Source: Aminiphilus circumscriptus DSM 16581 (lineage in GTDB: Bacteria > Synergistota > Synergistia > Synergistales > Aminiphilaceae). From it: a stretch of 64,000 bases of DNA. Shown here piece by piece: positions 54,262-62,740 of this stretch (the first letter of the stretch is position 1; each line of letters starts with the position of its first letter). Below the pieces are notes generated by a model. That model was not told where the DNA came from. It searched no databases and worked only from the letters and a program-made list of their open reading frames with translations. The stretch covers positions 310,001 to 374,000 of the forward strand of contig NZ_JAFY01000007.1 of NCBI RefSeq assembly GCF_000526375.1, in the 5' to 3' direction. A program made the translations under genes and the position numbers.

Positions 54262-54983
54262 GTCGGGCCTCCTTGTCCGGTTGATCCGTGTTTGGAAGCG
54301 TTGTTCGTCCTCGCGGAAATGTTCCCCGCCCCGGGAGCGGAGACGCCGTGACGGAGAAAGGCGAGCAGACGTCCCAGAAACGCCACACCTTCGAGGCCGC
54401 TTCGCTCGGGATGAAACTGGCATCCCGCGACGCGCCCGCCGAGAACGACCGAAGGGAACTGAAGGTCGTCCAGCCGGGTCGTTGCCGCCGCATGGGCACT
54501 TTCCCGCAGCGCGAAGCTGTGGACGAAGTAGAAGAAACTGCCCGACGGTACGAGAGCGTGCATGTTCTCTTTGCCGGGAAGCCAGGTGATGCTGTTCCAT
54601 CCCATGTGAGGCACCTTGGAGACACCTTCGAGGGGATGGACGACACCGGAAAGGAAACCGAGTCCGGAAGTGTTTCCGTCCTCCATGCTCGCCTCGCAGA
54701 GAAGTTGCATGCCGAGACAGATCCCCAGAAGCGGCCGTTCCGCATCGACCCATCGGCGCAGTGCCTTTTCCCATCCCTTTCTCCGGAGCAGTTCCATGGC
54801 GGGAGGAAAAGCTCCGACGCCCGGAAGAATCAGAATATCCGTGTCGTCCGGACGTAGTTCGCCCGGGGAGGAAAGGATCCGGGACGGCAGACGCAGGCGG
54901 ACGAGGGCCCGGTGGAGGTTGCCGAGGTTTCCCGCACCGTAATTGATGACGCCGCAGCGGAGTGGCGCGGATTCTTCCGTCAT
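54258..54983 (-). CDS. hisH: imidazole glycerol phosphate synthase, glutaminase subunit
   Basis: This 241-residue class-I glutaminase supplies ammonia to HisF. Seen are GVINYGAGNLGNLHRALVRL, the ILPGVGAFPPAMELLR loop, the nucleophile Cys in PLLGICLGMQLLCEASMEDG and the catalytic His and Glu in GCQFHPERSGLEGVAFLGRL. The last 30 residues after the usual end are Gly/Ala/Asn-rich and extend into the hisA start. It overlaps hisB by four bases. Confidence 0.95.
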   Translation of the reverse strand: MTEESAPLRCGVINYGAGNLGNLHRALVRLRLPSRILSSPGELRPDDTDILILPGVGAFPPAMELLRRKGWEKALRRWVDAERPLLGICLGMQLLCEASMEDGNTSGLGFLSGVVHPLEGVSKVPHMGWNSITWLPGKENMHALVPSGSFFYFVHSFALRESAHAAATTRLDDLQFPSVVLGGRVAGCQFHPERSGLEGVAFLGRLLAFLRHGVSAPGAGNISARTNNASKHGSTGQGGPT

Positions 54984-55549
54984 AGCCAGATCCCTTTCGT
55001 GCTTCCCGGTTCCTCCGTTGGAACGAGAGCCTGTCGGAGTGCTCTGCCGACACCCTTGAAGACCGCTTCCGCCAGGTGGTGGGCATTGTCAACCGCGAGG
55101 GCGCGCACGTGGAGCGTAGTGCGTGCTTCACGACAGAACCCCCTCCAGAATTCCTCCACGAGTTCCGTGTCGAAATCCCCGCACCGGGGAGAGGGGAAGG
55201 GCGCATCCCATCCGAGGTGGGATCTGCCACTCAGGTCAACCGCGACGAGAACCAGAGTCCCGTCCATGGGGAGGGCGCACCAGCCGTATCGGGTCCGCCC
55301 GGTTCCGTTCCGGAGTTCCTCGAGGAGCGCCTGCCCCAAAGTGATGCCGAGATCCTCCGTGAGGTGATGAGCGTCCACCTGCAGATCTCCACGGGCGGTC
55401 ACGGCGAGCGTCCACCCTGCATGATGGGCGAGGAGTTCCAGCATGTGGCCGAGGAAGCCGCAGGGCACGTCGATGGCGCCGGTGCCGGGTTCAAGGGAGA
55501 GGGAAAGAGCGATTTCCGTCTCCCGGGAGCGTCGCTCACGCCGAGTCAT
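54980..55549 (-). CDS. hisB: imidazoleglycerol-phosphate dehydratase
   Basis: This 189-residue enzyme makes imidazole acetol phosphate. It has both manganese-binding motifs: DAHHLTEDLGITLGQALLEE and VDNAHHLAEAVFKGVGRALR. The N-terminal motif usually reading GFFDHML is GFLGHMLELLAHHAGW, with Asp replaced by Gly. The ending, STKGIWL, is typical. It is the single-domain form without the phosphatase half of E. coli HisB. It overlaps hisG by 14 bases. Confidence 0.95.
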   Translation of the reverse strand: MTRRERRSRETEIALSLSLEPGTGAIDVPCGFLGHMLELLAHHAGWTLAVTARGDLQVDAHHLTEDLGITLGQALLEELRNGTGRTRYGWCALPMDGTLVLVAVDLSGRSHLGWDAPFPSPRCGDFDTELVEEFWRGFCREARTTLHVRALAVDNAHHLAEAVFKGVGRALRQALVPTEEPGSTKGIWL

Positions 55550-56189
55550 GACTTCTTCCCGCCTTTCTCTCCTGGAATCGTTTCACCAGGTCGCCGATGA
55601 GGTCCCACTGAAGATGGGCGCTCTTGCGACTGGCGACGAGATGCAAAGAGACCGGAGCCACGTCCTCCAGGACCGTGAGATGGTTTGCCTTGAGCGTGTT
55701 GCCCGACTGCACGATGTCCAGAATGCAGTCGGCGAGTCCGAGGCGCGGTGCCAGTTCGATGGAGCCGTTCAAATGCAGGATGTTCACCTGGACGCCCCGG
55801 GAGGAAAAGTGTGCGTCCGCGATGCGCGGATACTTGGTGGCCACCCGGATGTCCATGATGTTGCTCTCGTGGGCGAGGAAACGGTCCGCCATTTCCGGAG
55901 GGCCCGCCACGACGAGACGGCAGCGTCCCATGCCCGTGTCGGCGAGAAGAACCAGAGATGCGCTGGTTTCCCAGAGCACGTCGCTTCCGGCGAAGGCCAG
56001 ATCGGCCACGCCGTGATGGGCGTAGAGCGGGACATCCATGGGCTTGGCGAGAATGTAGCGCACGGATTCCTCGGAGATGACGAGCGATCGTCCGGGAGAA
56101 CGCAGTTTTTCCGTGGGAAGGCCGAGTTCCTGCAGCAGAACGATGGCGTCCTCCTGAACCCGCCCCGTGGGCAGGGCGATGGTCAGCAT
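55536..56189 (-). CDS. hisG: ATP phosphoribosyltransferase, short form
   Basis: This 217-residue HisG catalyses the first step of histidine synthesis. It starts MLTIALPTGRVQEDAIVLLQ. The PRPP-binding region is LGLADCILDIVQSGNTLKAN, matching the family's DxIVDIVxTGxTLxxN pattern. The C-terminal regulatory domain of the long form is missing, so it needs HisZ, which is encoded just upstream. Feedback by histidine should act through the HisG-HisZ complex. The ATG at 56189 overlaps hisZ by seven bases; an upstream ATG at 56210 is less likely. Confidence 0.95.
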   Translation of the reverse strand: MLTIALPTGRVQEDAIVLLQELGLPTEKLRSPGRSLVISEESVRYILAKPMDVPLYAHHGVADLAFAGSDVLWETSASLVLLADTGMGRCRLVVAGPPEMADRFLAHESNIMDIRVATKYPRIADAHFSSRGVQVNILHLNGSIELAPRLGLADCILDIVQSGNTLKANHLTVLEDVAPVSLHLVASRKSAHLQWDLIGDLVKRFQERKAGRSHDSA

Positions 56190-57394
56190 GGGAACGTCTC
56201 CTCCATCCACAGATCGAGGGGGATGTCACCCGCGGCGCCCACCTGGGAGACGGTGCGCCGCGAGGCGTCGATCCACCAGGTGTAGCCCCGGAGTCGCGCA
56301 AGTTCCCGTGAAAACGCCTGCACATCGTGCCAGCTCATCTCCACCCGCGCTCCCCGGGAGAGCAGTTCCTCTCCGAGGCGCAATGCTTCCTCGGGTTCGC
56401 ATTCCCGCCCCCAGAGCATGACCGGAACGGGGGTGTTCCTGCGGATTCCCGACGCTTTTGCGAGGGCCTCCAGATCCAGCGCAAAGCCCAGAGCCTGCCC
56501 GACCAGTCCGTAGCGGGCAAGAAGACCGTCGTAGCGCCCGCCGCCTCCGAGTGCCCGTCCCCTGTTCGAGAGGTAGACCTCGAAGACGGGACCGCTGTAA
56601 TAGCCCAGTTCACGAAAGAGAGCGAGGTCCACCTGAAGGAGCTCTCCGAAGCCGAGATGCCCGAGAGAGCGGACGATGCTTTGGAGCGCTTCCGTCGGCC
56701 TGTCCGATCCGAGCAGATCCGCCGCTTTGGGGAAGACCTGGTCGGGTTTTCCCTTCAGACGCGGAAATTCCTCGAGAAGGCGTCTTTTTTCCGGCGTCAG
56801 CGGGTGATGACCGAGCATGTCGTAGTAAGCCGCGTAGGAATCCTCCTGGAGTGCCGCCGTGAGTGCCCTGGCGAGGTGCGGGTCCACGCCGTCGAAGATG
56901 GCCGAGAAGATCGTCACGTCGCCGAGCACCAGCGTGGGGGCGGTGATGCCCGCCCGCCCCAATGCCCGGAGAAGCAGCGAGAGGACTTCGATGTCCGCTC
57001 CCGTTCCCTCCCATCCGAGGAGTTCCGCCCCAACCTGGAACTGTTCCAGCTCCGTGTCCGAAGGTCCGGGAATACGATATACCCGGTCGGCGTAGCAGAG
57101 CCTCAGAGGGCGTTCGTGGGGTGCGTAATGCGTGGCGAGATGGGCGACAGCGGCGAGGGTGAGATCTCCCCGGAGCACACAGGGCTCACCGAAGGGTGAA
57201 TTGAGCCCCAGCAGGCGATTCCGGAAATGAGGGGCCAGACGATCCCAAACGACTTCGGAAAGCTGCAGTCCCGAGGGCCAGAGAGGGCGGTAGCCGTATT
57301 GGGTAAGCGTCCCCAGAACGGCTTCGCGACTCTGGGTCATGGCTTCCGCCAGCGGTCCTCCGACGTTGCGGCATCCCTTGGGAATACGGTTCAT
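56183..57394 (-). CDS. hisZ: ATP phosphoribosyltransferase regulatory subunit HisZ
   Basis: This 403-residue protein is a catalytically inactive paralogue of histidyl-tRNA synthetase. Class-II features remain: LRGDLTLAAVAHLATHYAPH (motif-2-like, LRxDxT), EFQ-like LEQFQVGAELLGWEGTGADI, and a late GRALGGGGRYDGLLARYG loop. No anticodon-binding domain of full HisRS length follows. It pairs with the short HisG next to it. ATG 57394 is chosen by family start; the stop of hisD overlaps it (ATGA). Confidence 0.94.
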   Translation of the reverse strand: MNRIPKGCRNVGGPLAEAMTQSREAVLGTLTQYGYRPLWPSGLQLSEVVWDRLAPHFRNRLLGLNSPFGEPCVLRGDLTLAAVAHLATHYAPHERPLRLCYADRVYRIPGPSDTELEQFQVGAELLGWEGTGADIEVLSLLLRALGRAGITAPTLVLGDVTIFSAIFDGVDPHLARALTAALQEDSYAAYYDMLGHHPLTPEKRRLLEEFPRLKGKPDQVFPKAADLLGSDRPTEALQSIVRSLGHLGFGELLQVDLALFRELGYYSGPVFEVYLSNRGRALGGGGRYDGLLARYGLVGQALGFALDLEALAKASGIRRNTPVPVMLWGRECEPEEALRLGEELLSRGARVEMSWHDVQAFSRELARLRGYTWWIDASRRTVSQVGAAGDIPLDLWMEETFPC

Positions 57395-58653
57395 GAGGGG
57401 ATTCCCCGCTTTGTCATGGCAAGGGCGTGGGCGGCAAGTCCTTCCGCGGTCGCCAGGGCGTTTCCCGCCTCCGCGAGTGCTTCCGCTCCTTCCCTGGAAA
57501 GACGAAGCTGTTGCAGGGGCCTGAGGAAAGTCCCCGTCCAGAGGCCGCCGCCGAAGCGTGCCCGGCCTTCCGTGGGGAGGATGTGGTTTGTTCCCGCCAC
57601 ATAGTCGCCGAAGGCCTCGGCGCTGAAGTGACCGAGGAAGACCGCTCCGTAGGCGGTAAAGAGTGGAAGGGCGCTCTCCGGATCGGCGAGGGCGAGTTCC
57701 AGATGTTCCGGCGCGAGACGGTTCGCGAAGGCTGCCGCTTCCTCCAGTGTGCACACTGCGACGACACCTCCCGTGCTCCAGGATTCCCGGGCGATGCGGG
57801 CGTTTTCCTCCGGAAGTTCCCCGAGAAGCCGTTCCGTCGCCGCCAGAGAAGCCAAAGCCGTTTTTTCATCAAGAGTGAGGAGAATGCTTCGGGCCAGGGG
57901 ATCGTGTTCCGCCTGGGCGAGAAGATCCGCGGCGATCAGATCAGGGGAGGCCGTTTCATCCGCCACCACGAGGACCTCACTTGGACCGGCCAATCCGTCG
58001 ATGCCCACCTCGCCGAAGAGAAGACGTTTGGCCTCTGTGACATACACATTTCCGGGTCCGACGATCATATCCACCTTTGCCACAGGACTTGTTCCAAGGG
58101 CGAGGGCGGCAACGCCCTGGGCCCCTCCCAGCGCCCAGATCTCCTCGATCCCGAGGAGACCGAGAGTTCCCAGAACCACGGGGTGGATGCCTTCGGGACC
58201 ACGGGGCGGAGAAAGAACGGCAATGCGGGAAACTCCCGCCTCCTGAGCTGCAACGATGCCCATGACGGCGGTGCTGGGAAGAGGGTAGCGTCCACCCGGA
58301 ACGTACACCGCGACGTTTTCCACGGGAAGGAAGCGCAGTCCCGCGCTAACGCCGGGGGCGATCTCCCAGGTGCAGTTCCGGAAGAGGTCACGCTGCAGGC
58401 GGTGGAAGGTGCGTACATTGTTCACGGCAGTTTCCAGTGCGGTGCGCACATGCGGAGACATGGCCGAGATGGCCTCGACGGCTCGTTCCCTGGGAATGCG
58501 GAAGGGGCCCGAGAAACCGTCGTATCTGGCGGAAAACTCCTGGACCGCCGACCAGCCGCGTTGGCGTACCGCCTGGACGATGGCGGCGGTGCTTTGCCTC
58601 GCGGCGGAGAGAATCGGTTCATTCGATGGGGAAACATTCTTGAGATAGTTCAT
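57391..58653 (-). CDS. hisD: histidinol dehydrogenase
   Basis: This 420-residue zinc enzyme makes histidine from histidinol in two NAD-dependent steps. Landmarks: [60 protein letters not shown] and [17 protein letters not shown] with the zinc ligands Gln and His, then [22 protein letters not shown] site precedes ATG 58653. It is the first gene of the his operon, about 50 bases from a good promoter. hisC is not in the window. Confidence 0.97.
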   Translation of the reverse strand: MNYLKNVSPSNEPILSAARQSTAAIVQAVRQRGWSAVQEFSARYDGFSGPFRIPRERAVEAISAMSPHVRTALETAVNNVRTFHRLQRDLFRNCTWEIAPGVSAGLRFLPVENVAVYVPGGRYPLPSTAVMGIVAAQEAGVSRIAVLSPPRGPEGIHPVVLGTLGLLGIEEIWALGGAQGVAALALGTSPVAKVDMIVGPGNVYVTEAKRLLFGEVGIDGLAGPSEVLVVADETASPDLIAADLLAQAEHDPLARSILLTLDEKTALASLAATERLLGELPEENARIARESWSTGGVVAVCTLEEAAAFANRLAPEHLELALADPESALPLFTAYGAVFLGHFSAEAFGDYVAGTNHILPTEGRARFGGGLWTGTFLRPLQQLRLSREGAEALAEAGNALATAEGLAAHALAMTKRGIPS

Positions 58654-58708
58654 GGCTCCTCCTTTATTAAGATGAACAAATGCAATGGTAGGCTCGCAAG
58701 ACTCGGGC

Positions 58709-58737
58709 ATGATACCACGGGGGCAGGGCTCTGTAAA
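58709..58737 (-). promoter_or_regulatory. sigma-70-type promoter of the his operon
   Basis: On the minus strand TTTACA (58737-58732) and TATCAT (58714-58709) are 17 bases apart, five of six and four of six matches. The hisD start lies about 50 bases downstream of the predicted start. The short leader leaves no room for a His-rich attenuator peptide. Confidence 0.6.
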
Positions 58738-58855
58738 GGCCTTCTTCTCTCGACAGCTTCTCTTTTGAAAGGTAGACTCTCGAAAAGAGCGGTTGAAGAA
58801 AAAGCGAAGGGGTTTCTTGTGCGGTCGGCGCATTTTTCGGCGAGGAGAGACGGGT

Positions 58856-60226
58856 ATGGCGAGGAAAGAAGAGGCAAGATATGTCTGCTCCGCCTGCGGA
58901 CATGTGGCCCTGTCGCTGTTGGGGCGTTGTTCCCGGTGCGGCGCCTGGGGGAGTTTCGAGAGAGAACGGATCCCGGGAAGCGGAACATCGCTTCGTGTTC
59001 CCCGGAGGGATGGCTCGGGCATTTTGCGCAAGAGTCAGGCGGGGGCGGTGCTGCTGCGGGACGTGTCGTCGGGAGGACGGATTTCTTCGGGTCTGGACGA
59101 AATGGACCGGGTTCTCGGCGGAGGATGGATGCCCGGAGGCGTGACCCTCCTTGCCGGAGAGCCTGGAATAGGCAAGTCAACGCTGCTGTTGCAGATCTGC
59201 GGCGCTATGGCGGAGGCGGGGAAACGGGTTCTTTATGTTTCGGGAGAAGAATCCCTGTCTCAGGTTGCGGAGCGGGCGAGGCGTCTTGGAGCGGTGTCGG
59301 AGGAAATGGAGCTGGTCGCATCGGACGATCCGTCCCTGTTTCTCGATGGGGTGGAACAGTACGCTCTCGTGGTGGTGGACAGCGTACAGTCCATGCGTTC
59401 CGCCGAGGTGGAGACTTGGCCGGGTACGCCGACGCAGATCCGTGCGGTGGCCCAGTCCTGCATCGACGCGGCTAAAGGGACGAACGTGCCTCTGGTGCTT
59501 GTGGGGCACGTGACCAAGGATGGCCAGATCGCGGGGCCGAAACTGCTGGAGCACATGGTGGACACGGTTCTCTCTTTTTCCGGGGAACACGCATCGTCCC
59601 ACAGGCTGCTTCGGGCCTCGAAGAATCGTTTCGGCGCAACGGACGAATTGGGCGTGTTCGAGATGGCCCAGAAAGGGCTTCTTCCCGTTGCGGACCCGGG
59701 GCGCGTCTTCTGGAGCGGCCTGCAGGACGACGTCTCCGGTGTCGCCAGGACGGTTGTCCTGGAGGGAACCCGTCCTTTCGTCGCGGAAGTGCAGGCTCTG
59801 GCGTGCCAGACCCCGTACCCCTATCCGAAACGGACCACCCGAGGAGTGGAACTCAATCGGGCGCAGCTTCTCCTGGCGGTGCTCGAAAAGCGCTGCGGCC
59901 TTTCCTCGAGGAATTCCGACGTGTTCGTGAACGTGGCGGGAGGGTTGCAGATCCGGGATCCCGCGGCGGACCTGGCGCTCTGTGCGGCCTTGGCGTCGTC
60001 CATGCTGGACAGGGCTTTGGAGGGGCGCTGCTGTTTTCTGGGAGAAGTGGGACTCGCCGGCGAAGTGCGCCCCTGTGGTCGGGTTGCGGGGCGTCTCCGC
60101 GAGGCGGCGCGCCTGGGGTTTACGCGAGCCCTGGTGAGCCGACGCGAAGCGAAGGATCTGGAGTGCGAGATGGAGGTGGTGCGCGTGGGGTCTTTGACGG
60201 AAACACTGCGTGCTGTTCTGCCGTGA
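58856..60226 (+). CDS. radA: DNA repair ATPase RadA
   Basis: This 456-residue protein aids branch migration in recombination. It has the four-cysteine zinc finger YVCSACGHVALSLLGRCSRC, Walker A LLAGEPGIGKSTLLLQICGA, Walker B YALVVVDSVQSM and the RadA motif KNRFG in LRASKNRFGATDELGVFEM. A Lon-protease-like C-terminal domain follows (NVAGGLQIRDPAADLALCAA). ATG 58856 has GAGGAGAG seven bases upstream. The stop is followed closely by the NfeD-type gene; it may be in one unit with it and the slipin gene. Confidence 0.97.
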   Translation: MARKEEARYVCSACGHVALSLLGRCSRCGAWGSFERERIPGSGTSLRVPRRDGSGILRKSQAGAVLLRDVSSGGRISSGLDEMDRVLGGGWMPGGVTLLAGEPGIGKSTLLLQICGAMAEAGKRVLYVSGEESLSQVAERARRLGAVSEEMELVASDDPSLFLDGVEQYALVVVDSVQSMRSAEVETWPGTPTQIRAVAQSCIDAAKGTNVPLVLVGHVTKDGQIAGPKLLEHMVDTVLSFSGEHASSHRLLRASKNRFGATDELGVFEMAQKGLLPVADPGRVFWSGLQDDVSGVARTVVLEGTRPFVAEVQALACQTPYPYPKRTTRGVELNRAQLLLAVLEKRCGLSSRNSDVFVNVAGGLQIRDPAADLALCAALASSMLDRALEGRCCFLGEVGLAGEVRPCGRVAGRLREAARLGFTRALVSRREAKDLECEMEVVRVGSLTETLRAVLP

Positions 60227-60243
60227 GGAAGGAGAACGTTTCC

Positions 60244-61593
60244 GTGTGCCGGAGGGCGGAGCGTCTCTTCTTGGGGGTGTTCCGTGTGCTCCTCCTCGCG
60301 TCGTTCTTTCTGTGGGGGAGCACGGAGGTCTTCGGGGCGGACAGAGTTGTGGTCTCCTCCATAAAAGGGAGCATCGGCATCGCCATGGAACAACACCTGG
60401 AAGAGGTGCTCTCCAAGGCGAAGCTGCAAGAGGCATCCCTCCTCGTGATCGAACTCGACACGCCGGGAGGGCTTGTCACCTCCATGCGTGGCATGGTGCA
60501 GAACATCCTGAACGCACCTTTCCCCGTGGTTGTCTGGGTCGCTCCCAAGGGAGCCAGGGCTGCCTCGGCGGGGGCCTTTCTCGTTCAGGCCGCCCACGTT
60601 GCGGCCATGTCGGAGGGAACGACCATGGGTGCGGCCCATCCTGTCATGGCCTCCGGACGTGATGTGGAAAGCAAGGAGCTGAACCGAAAGATCACGAACG
60701 ATCTGGCGGCGCAGATGCGTTCCCTCGCGGGAGAACGGGACCGCAACGCCGAACTGGCAGCGAAGATGGTCACGGAGAGCCTCTCCCTCACCGCGAAAGA
60801 AGCGCTGGATGCTGGTGTGGTCGATGTCGTCACCTCCGACCTGGAGACGCTTCTGGCCTCGGTGGACGGGCGGATCGTCATCGTTCAGGGCAAGAACAGG
60901 CAGATACTTCTCCGGGATGTTGCAGTGACGGAGCTTCCTGTGTCGGAATCCCTCCGCCTGCTCGAACTCATTTCCAGGCCGGATGTGGCGTATCTCCTGC
61001 TGTTGGGAGGAATTCTGGCTGTTGTCTTCGAAGTGCTCTCACCGGGAGGGTTCGTTCTCGGCGTCTCCGGTGCGGTGATGGTGCTCCTCGGTGCCTTCGG
61101 CCTCCGCATGCTCCCCTTCAACTGGGCGGGTATCGTGCTCCTGCTTGCGGGCATCGCGGTATTGGTGACGGATGTGCTCGTTGGGGGGGTGGGTATTTTG
61201 AGCGTCTTCGGCGCCGCGGCGCTCCTTGTAGGAGGGCTTGTGCTCTTTCGCGCTCCGGGGGGGGAACTGATGCGTTTCTCCTACGAGATGATGGTCGGCG
61301 CTGTCCTCGCCCTTGCGGTGTTCTTCGTCCTCGCGGCGTGGCTTGTGGTTCGTTCTCTTCGGAAGCGGGCCACCTCGGGAAAGGAGGGGCTCGTGGGTGC
61401 CGTCGGAGAGGTCGTTCAGGCTCTTGTGCCGGAAGGAATGATCCGTTGTCACGGTGAATTCTGGCGTGCCCGGACCGAGTCCGGCGAGAATCTTTCCGTT
61501 GGCTCCAGGGTGGAGGTGGTGCGTGCGGAGGGACTCACCCTTGTCGTCCGCACTGTAGCGAAAGAGGAAAAGAAGGAGGGGGATCGTTCATGA
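60244..61593 (+). CDS. NfeD1b-type membrane-bound ClpP-class serine protease
   Basis: This 449-residue protein has a signal peptide ([20 protein letters not shown]), a ClpP-like domain (about residues 35-230), four membrane helices (about 250-375) and a C-terminal NfeD OB domain. The protease part shows [20 protein letters not shown], and the nucleophile Ser in [20 protein letters not shown]; the Lys partner follows in the helix with [20 protein letters not shown]. Members cleave stomatin-like proteins near the membrane. The slipin gene overlaps its stop. GTG 60244 is chosen because GGAAGGAG lies nine bases upstream; GTG 60223 overlapping radA is possible. Confidence 0.9.
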   Translation: MCRRAERLFLGVFRVLLLASFFLWGSTEVFGADRVVVSSIKGSIGIAMEQHLEEVLSKAKLQEASLLVIELDTPGGLVTSMRGMVQNILNAPFPVVVWVAPKGARAASAGAFLVQAAHVAAMSEGTTMGAAHPVMASGRDVESKELNRKITNDLAAQMRSLAGERDRNAELAAKMVTESLSLTAKEALDAGVVDVVTSDLETLLASVDGRIVIVQGKNRQILLRDVAVTELPVSESLRLLELISRPDVAYLLLLGGILAVVFEVLSPGGFVLGVSGAVMVLLGAFGLRMLPFNWAGIVLLLAGIAVLVTDVLVGGVGILSVFGAAALLVGGLVLFRAPGGELMRFSYEMMVGAVLALAVFFVLAAWLVVRSLRKRATSGKEGLVGAVGEVVQALVPEGMIRCHGEFWRARTESGENLSVGSRVEVVRAEGLTLVVRTVAKEEKKEGDRS

Positions 61594-62414
61594 TCCGGGA
61601 AATACTGGAGATGCTGATCGGTGCGGGGAGCAGCCTCGGAGGGTTGTTCATTCTGGTGATCCTTTTCGTCTCTGCCGTGAAAGTTGTTCCGGAGTACCAG
61701 AGAGCGGTGGTTTTTCGCCTCGGGCGCCTCATCGCCGCAAAGGGGCCCGGACTGGTACTCGTGATTCCCTTCGTGGACCGGGTACTCCGCGTGGATCTTC
61801 GGGTCGTGACCTTGGATGTTCCCGTTCAGGAGGTCATTACGAGGGACAACGTTCCCATCAAGGTGAATGCCGTGGTCTATTTTCGCGTCATGGATCCCTC
61901 CCGCTCCATGGTCGAAGTGGAGAACTACATCATGGCCACCAGCCAGCTTTCCCAGACCACGCTCCGATCTGTCATCGGAAGGGCGGAACTGGACGAAGTG
62001 CTTTCCGCGAGGGACAAGATCAATCAGGAACTGCAGCAGATCATCGATGAAAGAACCGATCCCTGGGGGATCAAGGTGAGCGCCGTGGAAGTGAAGGAGT
62101 TGGAGCTTCCGGAGGGAATGAAACGCGCCATGGCCAGGCAGGCCGAGGCCGAGCGGGAGCGCCGGGCCAAGGTCATCAATGCCGAGGGCGAGTTCCAGGC
62201 GGCGGAACGGCTCACCGAGGCGGCGCATCTCATGGAGAAATCTCCGGTGACGCTTCAGCTCCGGTATCTTCAGACGCTTCGGGAGGTTGCGAGCGAGAAG
62301 AATTCCACGACCATCTTCCCGCTTCCGATCGACCTGGTGAAACCTTTTCTTGAACGGCATCTTTTTTCGGAAGCGAAGGAGCAGGAGACTCGCGCTTCGG
62401 GTGAAGGGCACTAG
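61590..62414 (+). CDS. slipin/stomatin-like SPFH-domain membrane protein
   Basis: This 274-residue protein has one N-terminal membrane helix ([20 protein letters not shown]) and an SPFH domain: [40 protein letters not shown] and [21 protein letters not shown] coiled coil rich in Glu and Ala follows ([20 protein letters not shown]). NfeD-slipin operons are common, and the protease upstream is the expected partner. The ATG overlaps the upstream stop (ATGA), so synthesis is coupled. Confidence 0.94.
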   Translation: MIREILEMLIGAGSSLGGLFILVILFVSAVKVVPEYQRAVVFRLGRLIAAKGPGLVLVIPFVDRVLRVDLRVVTLDVPVQEVITRDNVPIKVNAVVYFRVMDPSRSMVEVENYIMATSQLSQTTLRSVIGRAELDEVLSARDKINQELQQIIDERTDPWGIKVSAVEVKELELPEGMKRAMARQAEAERERRAKVINAEGEFQAAERLTEAAHLMEKSPVTLQLRYLQTLREVASEKNSTTIFPLPIDLVKPFLERHLFSEAKEQETRASGEGH

Positions 62415-62740
62415 GGTAATTCCTGACGCGAGGCGGGCGAGAGGGCGCGTCTGCCTCGATACCCGATGCGTCCCGCCGTGGACGTTGTTTCCGGCGCAGG
62501 CGTGAGGAGTCGAGAAGAGCGAGGGACGTGGAGAGAACGAGGCGCGATGGGACGGCTTTGCGGTTCTCTCCGCGTCGTGGCATAATGGTGCGCGTTTGCC
62601 GATCGTCGGAGGTGTACCTCGAAAAAAGGTCCGCCTTGAAGCCCGGTTTTTCGGAAGGTGCCCGGGGGATGTGTTGTGCGTCGTTCCGGGTCAGAAGGGA
62701 ATTTTCCGCCCGCCGAGGCGGGCGAGGAGGTCGCGACAGA
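62415..62740 (+). other. 326-base leader region of leuS
   Basis: No gene is supported. A candidate promoter lies at 62558-62586. GC-rich hairpins occur, including GCCCGCCGAGGCGGGC near 62708-62724 just before the ribosome site. No T-box (AGGGTGGNACCGCG-like) element, common before tRNA synthetase genes in Firmicutes, was found. Confidence 0.5.
62558..62586 (+). promoter_or_regulatory. candidate promoter of leuS
   Basis: TTGCGG at 62558-62563 and CATAAT at 62581-62586 are 17 bases apart (4/6 and 5/6 matches). The leader to the leuS ATG would be about 150 bases. Confidence 0.5.

Noticed and set aside
62415-62740. T-box leader for leuS
   Set aside because: No AGGGTGGNACCGCG-like motif or terminator with T run was found in the leader.
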